Shown here in pieces: positions 8,346 through 16,145 of a stretch of DNA of 64,000 bases (position 1 is the stretch's first letter; every line of letters begins with the position of its first letter). The position numbers and the translations under genes were made by a program. The notes below the pieces were generated by a model. It searched no databases. It was not told the origin of the DNA and saw only the letters and a program-made list of their open reading frames with translations. This stretch comes from JAAYAO01 sp051133435. GTDB taxonomy: Bacteria > Actinomycetota > Actinomycetes > Propionibacteriales > Propionibacteriaceae. Location: contig NZ_JBPGNY010000003.1 in assembly GCF_051133435.1 (NCBI RefSeq), positions 372,001-436,000 on the forward strand, given 5' to 3'.

Positions 8346-9239
8346 TCAGCCGGAGAGAACCGTGGCCCGGTGTACCGGCATCGGCTGGGCGGTCGCGGCA
8401 CCACAGGTCAACTGTCGGGGAGCCGAGCGGGTGCTGTGCACCTCGACGGTGTGTTCGCCGCGGTCGGTGACCTCGAAGGTGACCACGTGGGTGGCCGAAT
8501 CGGCTCGGCGCACCCCGGCCAGGCGCACCGCGTCCAGACCGGTGACCCCCAGTTCGCGCCGCAGCGCGATCTCGGCGTACTGCACCGGCATCGGCCAGCA
8601 ACTGCGCCCGCGCAGGCGGTCGAGGTTCAGTTCGCCGCGGCGATGGGTGGCGGTCAGATCGGCGACCTCGTCGGCCTCGATGCCCCCGTAGTAGAGCCCG
8701 TGCGGCAACACCAGCAGGTTGGCCGCGAAGCGGTCGCCGCCGAGGTGGGAGACCTCCCAGCCGCAGTCGGGTTCGGTCGTGCGCAGGGCGGCGGCCACCG
8801 GACGCCCCCGAACCGCGCAGCAGCGGTCGTGTTTGCCGTGGGTGCAGACCGCGAACAGCGGCTCGGCGACCGGTTCCCAGCCGAGGCTGCCCAGTTGGCG
8901 CAGCATCGACAGATCGGTGTGCAGCAGGTCGCGCAGATCGTCCAGTACTGCGGTTTCCAGCCGGGGGTGGGACGCATCGGTGTGGGCCGCGTACACCCGG
9001 TGCCCGGTGGTGTCGTCGCTGCGGCGTTCCCCGCGCCGGATCAGCAGGGGGCGTACCCCGGCTTCGGCGCAACGTCGGGCGAGGATCGGGCCCAGGCCTT
9101 CGGGCAGGCGGGCATCGCGCAGCGCGTCGGTGCCCCAGGCCCCGTCGTGTTCCAACAGCAGAAAAGCCCGGACGGTCGAGGCGGTGCCGGCCGGATCGTC
9201 ACCTCGGCTGCGGGCCGCATCGCTGCACGGGAAGGTCAT
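8346..9239 (-). CDS. sucrase/ferredoxin-like (thioredoxin-fold [2Fe-2S]) protein
   Basis: The product has 297 residues. The architecture fits the Suc_Fer-like family: an N-terminal domain starting MTFPCSDAARSRGDDPAGTAS, then a thioredoxin-like ferredoxin domain. Conserved cysteines in CTHGKHDRCCAVRGRP and a GWEVSHLGGDRFAANLL segment are visible. Members probably bind a [2Fe-2S] cluster and move electrons; their partners are usually unknown. The start overlaps the stop of the upstream cupin gene (ATGA), so the two are translationally coupled and could work together, with the ferredoxin serving the oxygenase. That link is inference. Confidence 0.8.
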   Translation of the reverse strand: MTFPCSDAARSRGDDPAGTASTVRAFLLLEHDGAWGTDALRDARLPEGLGPILARRCAEAGVRPLLIRRGERRSDDTTGHRVYAAHTDASHPRLETAVLDDLRDLLHTDLSMLRQLGSLGWEPVAEPLFAVCTHGKHDRCCAVRGRPVAAALRTTEPDCGWEVSHLGGDRFAANLLVLPHGLYYGGIEADEVADLTATHRRGELNLDRLRGRSCWPMPVQYAEIALRRELGVTGLDAVRLAGVRRADSATHVVTFEVTDRGEHTVEVHSTRSAPRQLTCGAATAQPMPVHRATVLSG

Positions 9240-10477
9240 GCCGGGCCCTCGGGGATTTCGACGGCGAGGGTGCCTTCGCGCACCAGCCGACGGCAGAGCA
9301 CCAACCGGCTCGCTTCGTCCAGATCGAGGTCGGCCGGGGTGAACCGCTGCAGTTCGGCGATTCGAGCGAAGGCCGGTTCCAGCCAGGCCGGGACGTCGAG
9401 ATGCCGATCGCCGAGCAGCACCCGCATCCGGTCGCCCTCGGGTGGTAGGGGCCGGCAGATACCGCGGCGGCGGAGCACGCTGTTGTCGGTGATTCCCGCG
9501 TCATCGGTGTTGCCGGTGTTGACGACATCACGGTCGACCAGGCCACCGGCGAGCCGGCTCGGCCGGGTGGTGAGGAATCGTTCGTGTTCGGCGCGGACGA
9601 GTTGATCCGGGTCGAGGGCGCGCACCCGTTCGGCCAGTGCGGTGAGGCGGTCTGCCAGCCCTTCGCGCAGCAGTGCCGGATCGGTGAGGTGCCCGGCCGG
9701 CAGATGACCGGGCCCGTCGCCGAGTTCGGCCAGGACCGGTTCGATCGCGCGGCGCAGAACCGCGGGCCAGGTGAGTTGGTTGATGCCGATGGTCACGTGC
9801 AGCGAGATGGTGTCCTCGGTGCGGGCGGCATGTCGGGTGCCGGTGGGCAGATAGAGCACCAGACCCGGTTCGAGGGTGACCTCTTCGGGTTCGCTGCGCT
9901 CCTCCGATTCCCTGGGCTCTTCGGATTCACTGTCGGCCGTGCCGTGCAACTCCCAGCGCTTGTGGCCGTGGGTCTGGTAGACGAAGACGTCGTGGCTGTC
10001 GGAGTGCACCGCGAAGCCCTGGGCCGCCGGTGGAGTGAGGTAGGCGTTGGCCTGGCAGGGGTGCCCGAGCGCCAACTCGAGGTCGGCGATCAGTCGGGTC
10101 AGCGGTGACCAGTAGCGGTGCAGGCCCTGGAAGACGATGGTCGCGCCCTCGTCGAACAGAGCCAGAGCTCGCCGCGGGTCGACCAAGCCGGTGAGGGTGC
10201 GCCCGGCCAGCGTCGCGGTGCGGATGTAGCGCGATTCGGGCAGCACCGAACCGTCCTGGACCAGGCGAATGGACGGGGTGCGGATCGCGCTGGAGGTCAG
10301 CAGTTCATCGGCATCGGCCAGCGAGAAGGTGTCCACCAGTCGCTGCGCGTCACCGAGATGCCGGTGCACCGCACGGGCCCAACGCCTCGCGATGAAGTCG
10401 GTGGCGTCGCCGGTGAGGAGGTCGAGCGCCCACCCGCGGTGGGCACCCGCCTCCTCCGTGGCCTGGATTCGATTCAG
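9236..10477 (-). CDS. JmjC/cupin_4-type 2-oxoglutarate oxygenase (ROX-like); start uncertain
   Basis: The metal-binding HxD lies in FAVHSDSHDVFVYQTHGHKRWELHG and the second His in LYLPTGTRHAA, as in ribosomal-oxygenase-like cupin_4 proteins that hydroxylate ribosomal protein or other side chains. A winged C-terminal region follows. The first in-frame ATG/GTG is the GTG at 10369, but family-like sequence continues upstream of it (LDLLTGDATDFIARRWARA, about 10372-10430). No ATG, GTG or TTG occurs in this extension. The first plausible codon is a CTG at 10475-10477, which overlaps the TGA of the Asp-rich repeat ORF. The true N-terminus may therefore need CTG initiation, coupling or a frameshift from that ORF. 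It overlaps the downstream sucrase/ferredoxin gene by 4 bases. Confidence 0.75.
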   Translation of the reverse strand: MNRIQATEEAGAHRGWALDLLTGDATDFIARRWARAVHRHLGDAQRLVDTFSLADADELLTSSAIRTPSIRLVQDGSVLPESRYIRTATLAGRTLTGLVDPRRALALFDEGATIVFQGLHRYWSPLTRLIADLELALGHPCQANAYLTPPAAQGFAVHSDSHDVFVYQTHGHKRWELHGTADSESEEPRESEERSEPEEVTLEPGLVLYLPTGTRHAARTEDTISLHVTIGINQLTWPAVLRRAIEPVLAELGDGPGHLPAGHLTDPALLREGLADRLTALAERVRALDPDQLVRAEHERFLTTRPSRLAGGLVDRDVVNTGNTDDAGITDNSVLRRRGICRPLPPEGDRMRVLLGDRHLDVPAWLEPAFARIAELQRFTPADLDLDEASRLVLCRRLVREGTLAVEIPEGPA

Positions 10478-10794
10478 CCGGCTGCCCCGTCGGTCACGTC
10501 GGTGGCGTCGGCATCGGTGCTGTCGGCGTCCGCATCGGTGGCGTCGGCGTCGCGACCATCAGTGCCATCGGCGTCCTGACCATCGGTGCCGTCGGCATCC
10601 TGACCATCGGTGCCGTCGGCGTCCTGGCCGTCGGTCACATCGGTGGCGTCGGCATCGGTGCTGTCGGCGTCCTGACCGTCGACCACATCGGTCGCATCGG
10701 CGTCGGTGCTATCGGCATCGGCACCCGACCCCGCCATCCCGGCGGGGCCACCGGTGACCATGTCGTCGTCATTGAGTCCGGGGCTCTGGTTCAT
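10474..10794 (-). CDS. Asp/Ala/Thr-rich tandem-repeat ORF, possibly the 5' part of the cupin gene
   Basis: The product has 106 residues. The ATG at 10792-10794 follows a strong ribosome binding site (AGGAGA, 6-7 bases away). After about 25 residues it becomes a low-complexity array of the type DADSTDADATDVTDGQ and DGQDADGT, highly acidic and without Lys or aromatic residues. It stops at TGA 10474-10476, exactly where the cupin reading frame becomes family-like in another frame. Repeat units are multiples of 3 bases, so copy-number change would not switch frame. It could be an independent small acidic protein, a disordered leader of the cupin protein joined by a frameshift, or a site of assembly error. 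Confidence 0.5.
   Translation of the reverse strand: MNQSPGLNDDDMVTGGPAGMAGSGADADSTDADATDVVDGQDADSTDADATDVTDGQDADGTDGQDADGTDGQDADGTDGRDADATDADADSTDADATDVTDGAAG
10484..10726. repeat. GC-rich tandem repeats of the GTCGGC(A/G)TC type
   Basis: The plus strand shows repeated GTCGGCGTCC/GCATCGGTG and GACCATCGGTGCCGTCGGC units about 12 to 24 bases long. They encode the Asp-rich array on the minus strand. The 24-base DGQDADGT unit occurs about three times in a row near 10560-10630. Such arrays change length by slippage. Confidence 0.65.
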
Positions 10795-10915
10795 CTGTCG
10801 TCTCCTGAACGTGTTGTGGCCGCCCGGGGTGGGGACCTATCGGCCAGTCAACTGATCCGGCCGGGTTGCGTCAACACCCTCTCGGGTGCGCGCCGGGAAA
10901 TGCCGGAAACAGTGC

Positions 10916-10943
10916 GGGCCGGTCCCCGATCGGGAACCGGCCC
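10916..10943 (-). terminator. hairpin downstream of pstB
   Basis: GGGCCGGT(C/T)CCC arms flank a CGAT loop, starting 15 bases beyond the pstB stop. It is the likely end of the pst operon transcript; no T-run is obvious. Confidence 0.55.
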
Positions 10944-10957
10944 TGGTGCCGTCCGGC

Positions 10958-11737
10958 TCAGCCGAAGCGGCCGGAGACGTAGTCCTCGGTGTCCTTCACC
11001 GACGGGTTCGAGAAGATCTTCTCGGTGTCGTCGTATTCGATCAGCCGGCCGGGCTTGCCGGTGCCGGCAATGTTGAAGAAGGCGGTGCGATCGGAGACGC
11101 GCGAGGCCTGCTGCATGTTGTGCGTCACGATCACGATCGTGTAGTTCTCCTTGAGCTCCTCGATCAGGTCCTCGATCGCCAGGGTGGAGATCGGGTCCAG
11201 AGCCGAGCAGGGCTCGTCCATCAGGATCACGTCGGGCTGCACCGCGATGGTGCGGGCGATGCACAGGCGCTGCTGCTGACCGCCCGACAGGCCCGAGCCG
11301 GGCAGGTCGAGACGGTCCTTGACCTCGTTCCACAGGTTCGCGCCGACCAGGGCCTTCTCCACGATCTCCATCGCGGCCTTGCTGCCCAGGCGCTTGCCGT
11401 TGAGCTTGTAGCCGGCCAGCACGTTGTCCTTGATCGACATCGTGGGGAACGGGTTGGGGCGCTGGAAGACCATGCCGACGTGGGTGCGCACGTCCACCGC
11501 GTCCACGCCGGGGCCGTAGATGTTGGCGTCGTCGAGCAGCACCTCGCCCTCGACCCGGGCCTTCGGCACGACCTCGTGCATCCGGTTCAGGGTGCGCAGG
11601 AAGGTGGTCTTGCCGCAGCCGGAAGGGCCGATGAAGGCGGTCACGGTACGCGGCTCGATGCGCATGCTCACGTCCTCGACGGCGAGGAACTTGTCGTAGT
11701 AGACGTTCAGGTTGTTGACGTCGATCCGCTTCGACAT
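10958..11737 (-). CDS. pstB: phosphate ABC transporter ATP-binding protein PstB
   Basis: The product has 259 residues, the standard PstB size. Walker A (GPSGCGKTT, about residues 36-44), the ABC signature (LSGGQQQRLCIARTIA), Walker B (VILMDEPCSALDP) and the H-loop (VTHNMQQA) are complete. It hydrolyses ATP to drive phosphate import through PstC/PstA. A strong ribosome binding site (AAGGAG) precedes the ATG. It is the last gene of pstSCAB; no phoU follows in this window. Confidence 0.97.
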   Translation of the reverse strand: MSKRIDVNNLNVYYDKFLAVEDVSMRIEPRTVTAFIGPSGCGKTTFLRTLNRMHEVVPKARVEGEVLLDDANIYGPGVDAVDVRTHVGMVFQRPNPFPTMSIKDNVLAGYKLNGKRLGSKAAMEIVEKALVGANLWNEVKDRLDLPGSGLSGGQQQRLCIARTIAVQPDVILMDEPCSALDPISTLAIEDLIEELKENYTIVIVTHNMQQASRVSDRTAFFNIAGTGKPGRLIEYDDTEKIFSNPSVKDTEDYVSGRFG

Positions 11738-11765
11738 TCGTTACTCCTTCAAAGTGGTACCGGCG

Positions 11766-12926
11766 TCAGCGTCCGGTCTTGGGGGCGAACTTCCAGGCAA
11801 CCAGTCGCGCGATGCCGTTCAGGCCCATCACGATGATGATCAGCACCAGTGCTGCGCCCCAAGCTCGTTCCAGGGACGGTCCCGGAGCGCCGGGGGCCGT
11901 CGGGGAGATGAGCTGTCGGTAGATGTAGACCGGCAACGTCATCATGGGGTTCGGCCGGCCCTCGAAGAACGGGTTCCAGTTCACCGAGTAGGCCAGTCCT
12001 GCGGTCAGCAGGATCGGCGCCGTCTCACCGGTGACCCGGGCGATGGCCAGGGTGACGCCGGAGGCGATGCCGGAGATGGACGTGGGGATCACAACGCGCA
12101 GAATGGTACGCCACTTGCGCACGCCCAGCGCAAACGAGGCCTCGCGCAGTTCGTTGGGCACCACCCGCAACATTTCCTCGGTGGATCGCACCACCACCGG
12201 AATCATCAACACCGCCAGGGCGATCGCGGCGCTGAAGCCGGCCGTGGCCGCCTGGATGCCGACGATCGGCACGATCACCGCGGCGGCGAAGAGGCCGGCG
12301 ACGATCGAGGGAATACCGGTCATCACGTCGACGAAGAAGGTGATCGCCCGCGAGAACGGGCCGCCGTTGCTGTATTCGACCAGGTAGATCGAGGTCAGCA
12401 GACCGATCGGTACCGAGATCAAGGTGGCCAGCAGGGTGATCATCAGGGTGCCGATCAGGGCGTGCTTGATGCCGCCCAACACCCCGTGCTCGCCCTGCAC
12501 CGTCTCCTGGTCGACCCGACCGATCACGCCCTGCATGTCGGAGGCGAGGAAGCCGGGGTTCAGCAGACCCGGGACGCCGTTGCTGAGCACGGTCCACACC
12601 ACCGACAACAGCGGCAACAGGGCCAGGGCGAAGGCGCCGGCGATCATCGTCATCCAGAAGATGTTGCGGCCCTTGCGGGCACCGAGCTTGGCCCAGGACA
12701 CGCCCGTCCAGGCGAACAGGAAAATGAGGAAGCCGAAGAGCAGGAACAGCACCACATTGAAGCCCCCGGTGATCAGGAAGCTCAGTGCGATCCCGACCAC
12801 GGCGGCAGCCGCCAGCAGCACATAGGGCATCCACCGCGGGATGGAGGCGGTACGGATCGCCCCACTGCTGAGGGCGAGGTCGTCGGTCTGGTCGTCGACG
12901 GTCTTGGTCGCATTCGGTTCGGACAT
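11766..12926 (-). CDS. pstA: phosphate ABC transporter permease PstA
   Basis: The product has 386 residues. The first 100 or so hold extra membrane segments (AAAAVVGIALSFLITGGFNVVLFLLFGFLIFLF), a known actinobacterial extension. The core permease carries the EAA-type loop (ELREASFALGVRKWRTI) that contacts PstB. It shares one base with the end of pstC (TGATG), so the permeases are translationally coupled. It forms the inner-membrane channel with PstC. Confidence 0.95.
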   Translation of the reverse strand: MSEPNATKTVDDQTDDLALSSGAIRTASIPRWMPYVLLAAAAVVGIALSFLITGGFNVVLFLLFGFLIFLFAWTGVSWAKLGARKGRNIFWMTMIAGAFALALLPLLSVVWTVLSNGVPGLLNPGFLASDMQGVIGRVDQETVQGEHGVLGGIKHALIGTLMITLLATLISVPIGLLTSIYLVEYSNGGPFSRAITFFVDVMTGIPSIVAGLFAAAVIVPIVGIQAATAGFSAAIALAVLMIPVVVRSTEEMLRVVPNELREASFALGVRKWRTILRVVIPTSISGIASGVTLAIARVTGETAPILLTAGLAYSVNWNPFFEGRPNPMMTLPVYIYRQLISPTAPGAPGPSLERAWGAALVLIIIVMGLNGIARLVAWKFAPKTGR

Positions 12927-13882
12927 CAGTTGGCTCCCGAGTACTGCGAGTAGCGGCCGACGATCCAGCGGGCCGTCATGTTGACGATCAGGGTGATGGC
13001 GAACAGCACCAGACCGGCGGCGATCAGCTCGGATCGGATGGCGCCGAAGGCTTCGGGGTACTTGAGGGCGATCTCGGACGGGACGGTGCGGTTACCGACA
13101 CCGATCAGGTTCGCGGTCAGCACGCCGGGCGAGAGCACCATCGCCACCGCCATGGTCTCGCCGAGGGCCCGGCCGAGGCCGAGCATGACGGCCGAGACGA
13201 TGCCGGCGCGGGAGAAGGGGAAGACCGCCATCTTGATCATGTCCCACTTGGTCGCACCGAGGGCCAGGGCCGCTTCTTCGTGCAGCTTGGGGGTCTGGAT
13301 GAAGATCTCCCGGCACAGCGAGGTGATGATCGGCAGCACCATCACCGCGAGCACGATGCCGGCGGTGAGGATCGTCCGGCCGGCCATCGACACCGGGCCG
13401 GAGAACAGCGGGATGAACCCGAAGTTGCGTTCCAGCCACTGATAGAAGGGCACCAGCGCGGGGCCGAAGAAGGTCATCCCCCAGGCGCCGTAGACCACCG
13501 AGGGGATCGCGGCCAGCAGGTCGATGATGTAGCCGACCGGCTTGGACAGCCGCCGCGGGGCCAGGTGCGAGATGAACAGGGCGACACCGATCGCGACCGG
13601 GGTGGCCAGCAGCAGGCCGATCGCCGACACGATCAGGGTGCCGATGGCCAGCGGGATCACCCAGGAGACGAAGGTCTTGCCATCGATCAGGTCTTCGGGA
13701 TCGGTGACGAACGCCTCGGCCGACGACACACTCAAGAAGAACGCCACGAAGACCAGCGTCAACAGAATCATCGCTGCCGCGATCATCGTGATGGTCTTGA
13801 AGGTGATGTCACCGGCACGACCGCCGCGGGAGACGATCCCGGGCGAGGATTGTGGTGGTGCAGGTGTCTCGGTTTGTGTCAT
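12926..13882 (-). CDS. pstC: phosphate ABC transporter permease PstC
   Basis: The product has 318 residues with six predicted membrane helices and the EAA loop (KLHEEAALALGATKWDMIKMA). It is the permease partner of PstA. The gene lies 104 bases downstream of pstS. That gap contains a strong hairpin, which probably keeps pstS mRNA more abundant than the permease part. Confidence 0.95.
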   Translation of the reverse strand: MTQTETPAPPQSSPGIVSRGGRAGDITFKTITMIAAAMILLTLVFVAFFLSVSSAEAFVTDPEDLIDGKTFVSWVIPLAIGTLIVSAIGLLLATPVAIGVALFISHLAPRRLSKPVGYIIDLLAAIPSVVYGAWGMTFFGPALVPFYQWLERNFGFIPLFSGPVSMAGRTILTAGIVLAVMVLPIITSLCREIFIQTPKLHEEAALALGATKWDMIKMAVFPFSRAGIVSAVMLGLGRALGETMAVAMVLSPGVLTANLIGVGNRTVPSEIALKYPEAFGAIRSELIAAGLVLFAITLIVNMTARWIVGRYSQYSGAN

Positions 13883-13933
13883 CGCTATCCCCGATTCTCG
13901 CTGGTGCCACGCAATGTAACGAACATGGCGGAC

Positions 13934-13962
13934 GCCGGGCTACGCGTTGCGCGTGGCCCGGC
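13934..13962 (-). terminator. intercistronic hairpin between pstS and pstC (attenuator or mRNA stabiliser)
   Basis: The left half GCCGGGC-T-ACGCG pairs with CGCGT-G-GCCCGGC around a TTG loop: 12 Watson-Crick pairs and one G-T wobble. No T-run follows, so partial termination or 3' protection of pstS mRNA is more likely than full termination. Confidence 0.6.
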
Positions 13963-13986
13963 GACCGTCATTGCATTTCTTTCAGC

Positions 13987-15099
13987 TCACTGAACACCGA
14001 TGGAATCGATGGCTTCGGTGGCCTCACCGCTCAGCTTCTCCGACAGCGGAGCGTTACCGGCCGAGCCCTCGGCGGTCTTCTGACCATCGGCGGAAACCAT
14101 GTACTTGGCGAAGGCCTTCACCATGTCGGCGGTCTCCTGGTCGGCGTACTTCTGGCAGTAGATGTGGTACGACACCAGCACGATCGGGTACACGCCCGGC
14201 TCTTCGGTGGTGCGGTCCAGCTCAACGGCCATGTCGTTGCCCTCACCGGTGCGCTTACCGGTCTCGACGGCCTTCGAAGCGGCATCGGAGGAGTACGGCA
14301 CGTACTCGCCACCGACACCCACGGCCACGGTGCCCAGGCCCTCGACGGCCGAAGCGTCGGCGTAGGTGATCGCGCCCTCGGTCTGCTTGGTCAGGCCGAC
14401 CACGCCACCGGTCTGCTGAGCCGACTCGGCCTTCAGGTCGGTCGGCCAGTCCTCGACCTCACCGTAGGTCCAGGTGTCGGCGGCATTCGCCTCCAGGTAG
14501 GAGGTGAAGTTCTCGGTGGTACCCGAGGAGTCACCACGCACCACGACGGTGATCGCCAGGTCGGGCAGGTCGACGCCCTCGTTCTGCTCGGCGATCTTCG
14601 GGTCGTTCCACTTGTTGATCTTGCCGGTGAAGATGGCGGCGATGGTCTCGGCGTCCATCTTGATGTTCTCGGCCTTCACGTCCGGGAGGTTGTAGGCCAA
14701 CGCAACCGGAGAAATGTAGGCGGGGATGTTGATGACGCCGGAGTCACCGCACTGCTCGGCCTTGGCGCCGTCTTCCTGCTTCATCGCGGCATCGGAACCT
14801 GCGAAGGTGTACTTGCCGGCGACGAAGCCCTCACGGCCGGTGCCCGAACCGACAACGTCGTAGAGCACCTCCATGCCGCTCTGCTCGGACTTGAAACCGT
14901 CGATCCAGGCCAGCATCGCGGATTCCTGCGAGGAGGCGCCGCCGCCGGAGAGGGTGCCGGTCAGCTGCTGCTCGCCGCCGCCGCCACCGTTGCCACCTTC
15001 ATCGCCACCGGTGCCCGGGTTGTTGCTGGCACAAGCCGACAGGCCGAGGCCGAGGGCCGTGGTGAGGGCGATCGCAGCGCCCACGCGAGAAAACTTCAC
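13987..15099 (-). CDS. pstS: phosphate-binding lipoprotein PstS
   Basis: The product has 370 residues. The lipoprotein signal peptide ends in a lipobox (LSAC, Cys23), followed by a Gly/Glu-rich linker. Phosphate-pocket motifs are visible: GGGASSQESAMLAW, VGSGTGREGF and RGDSSGTTENF. It captures phosphate outside the membrane and hands it to PstCA. It is the first gene of the operon, with a PHO box about 91 bases upstream. Confidence 0.96.
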   Translation of the reverse strand: MKFSRVGAAIALTTALGLGLSACASNNPGTGGDEGGNGGGGGEQQLTGTLSGGGASSQESAMLAWIDGFKSEQSGMEVLYDVVGSGTGREGFVAGKYTFAGSDAAMKQEDGAKAEQCGDSGVINIPAYISPVALAYNLPDVKAENIKMDAETIAAIFTGKINKWNDPKIAEQNEGVDLPDLAITVVVRGDSSGTTENFTSYLEANAADTWTYGEVEDWPTDLKAESAQQTGGVVGLTKQTEGAITYADASAVEGLGTVAVGVGGEYVPYSSDAASKAVETGKRTGEGNDMAVELDRTTEEPGVYPIVLVSYHIYCQKYADQETADMVKAFAKYMVSADGQKTAEGSAGNAPLSEKLSGEATEAIDSIGVQ

Positions 15100-15189
15100 G
15101 AGTCTTCCTTCGTTCGTTGTTCAGGGGGTTGGCTCCAGGTTTCGGATCCGGCTGCGACGCTAAGAGCGTCCGGTGACACAACTTGGCGA

Positions 15190-15211
15190 AATCGGTTAAC
15201 TCGCGGTGAAC
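15190..15211 (-). promoter_or_regulatory. PHO box (PhoP-type direct repeats) upstream of pstS
   Basis: On the minus strand GTTCACC (15211-15205) and GTTAACC (15200-15194) are spaced exactly 11 bases apart. This is the two-unit direct repeat bound by PhoP in Streptomyces and relatives. It lies 91-112 bases upstream of the pstS ATG, in the gap after the Nudix gene, and suggests phosphate-starvation induction. Confidence 0.75.
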
Positions 15212-15255
15212 GACTTGTCTCGGTGCAGTCACGGGCGTGTGATGTCGCTCACCGC

Positions 15256-16140
15256 TCAAGTCTCGGTGTCATGGACTTCCAGGGCGATCACCTCGCCGTC
15301 ATCGGCCAGGTGCAGCACCACCGACCCACCCGGGGAGAGGGAGCGGTTCGGCACCCCCAGGGCCTCGAAAATGCAGGGCAGCACCGGACGATGGCCGCAC
15401 ACCAGGGAGGCCAATCCGGACGCGGCCCGCTCGGCCACCTGGGTGGTCGCCCGGGCAACCCCGGACGGTTCCTGTTCGAAGGCGGCCTCGGTGATTTCGC
15501 CGATCGGTTCCACCACCCGGTGGGTGTGGGTGGCGTAGGGGGTGACGGTCTGCATACACCGCGCCCACGGCGAGCTGGTGATTCGTTCGATGCCGTAGGC
15601 GCCGAAGAAGTCGACCAGTTCCAGGGACTGTTCCTCACCCCGTACCGCCAGTGGCCGGGTGTTCTCGTCCGACCCCCAGTTCTTGCGGTCGATCGCCTTG
15701 CCGTGGCGCACCACCATCAGCACGGTCGTCCGGGGCATCTCGACCGCCTGGGCGACCAGGTCGCGGTCGGCTCGTTGGGTGAGTTCGGCCCGGGCGCGGT
15801 CGACCGGCCACCAGGCCACCTCGTCCACCTCGTTGAGGTCGATCGGGCCCTGCTCGTCGGTCTCGTCGGCGACGAAACCGAGCCACCAGTCGACCTCCTT
15901 GGCATGGCCCTTCACGGTGTACGTGGTGCGGTCGAGCGGCACCGACAGCCTGATCCGCACGCCGGTTTCCTCGGCAACCTCGCGCACCGCGGCGACCGGG
16001 GCGATCTCATTACCCTCCAGCTTGCCCTTGGGCAGTGACCAGTCGTCGTACCGGGGGCGGTGCACCACCAGCACCTCCGGCCCGTCCTGGCTCGCCCGGA
16101 GCACCACCGCTCCGGCCGCACGGATCAGCTTTTTGCTCAT
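15256..16140 (-). CDS. MutT1-type Nudix hydrolase with C-terminal histidine phosphatase domain
   Basis: The product has 294 residues, starting at ATG 16140 (MSKKLIRAAG). The open frame extends further upstream but overlaps ppk. The Nudix box is complete (GKLEGNEIAPVAAVREVAEE, followed by TGV). The second half starts with a RHG motif (VVRHGKAIDRKNW) and resembles SixA/phosphoglycerate mutase phosphatases. This two-domain layout is that of mycobacterial MutT1, which degrades 8-oxo-GTP/dGTP and diadenosine polyphosphates. The gene begins 5 bases after ppk, as Rv2985 lies next to Rv2984 (ppk). Confidence 0.9.
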   Translation of the reverse strand: MSKKLIRAAGAVVLRASQDGPEVLVVHRPRYDDWSLPKGKLEGNEIAPVAAVREVAEETGVRIRLSVPLDRTTYTVKGHAKEVDWWLGFVADETDEQGPIDLNEVDEVAWWPVDRARAELTQRADRDLVAQAVEMPRTTVLMVVRHGKAIDRKNWGSDENTRPLAVRGEEQSLELVDFFGAYGIERITSSPWARCMQTVTPYATHTHRVVEPIGEITEAAFEQEPSGVARATTQVAERAASGLASLVCGHRPVLPCIFEALGVPNRSLSPGGSVVLHLADDGEVIALEVHDTET

Positions 16141-16145
16141 GCCGC

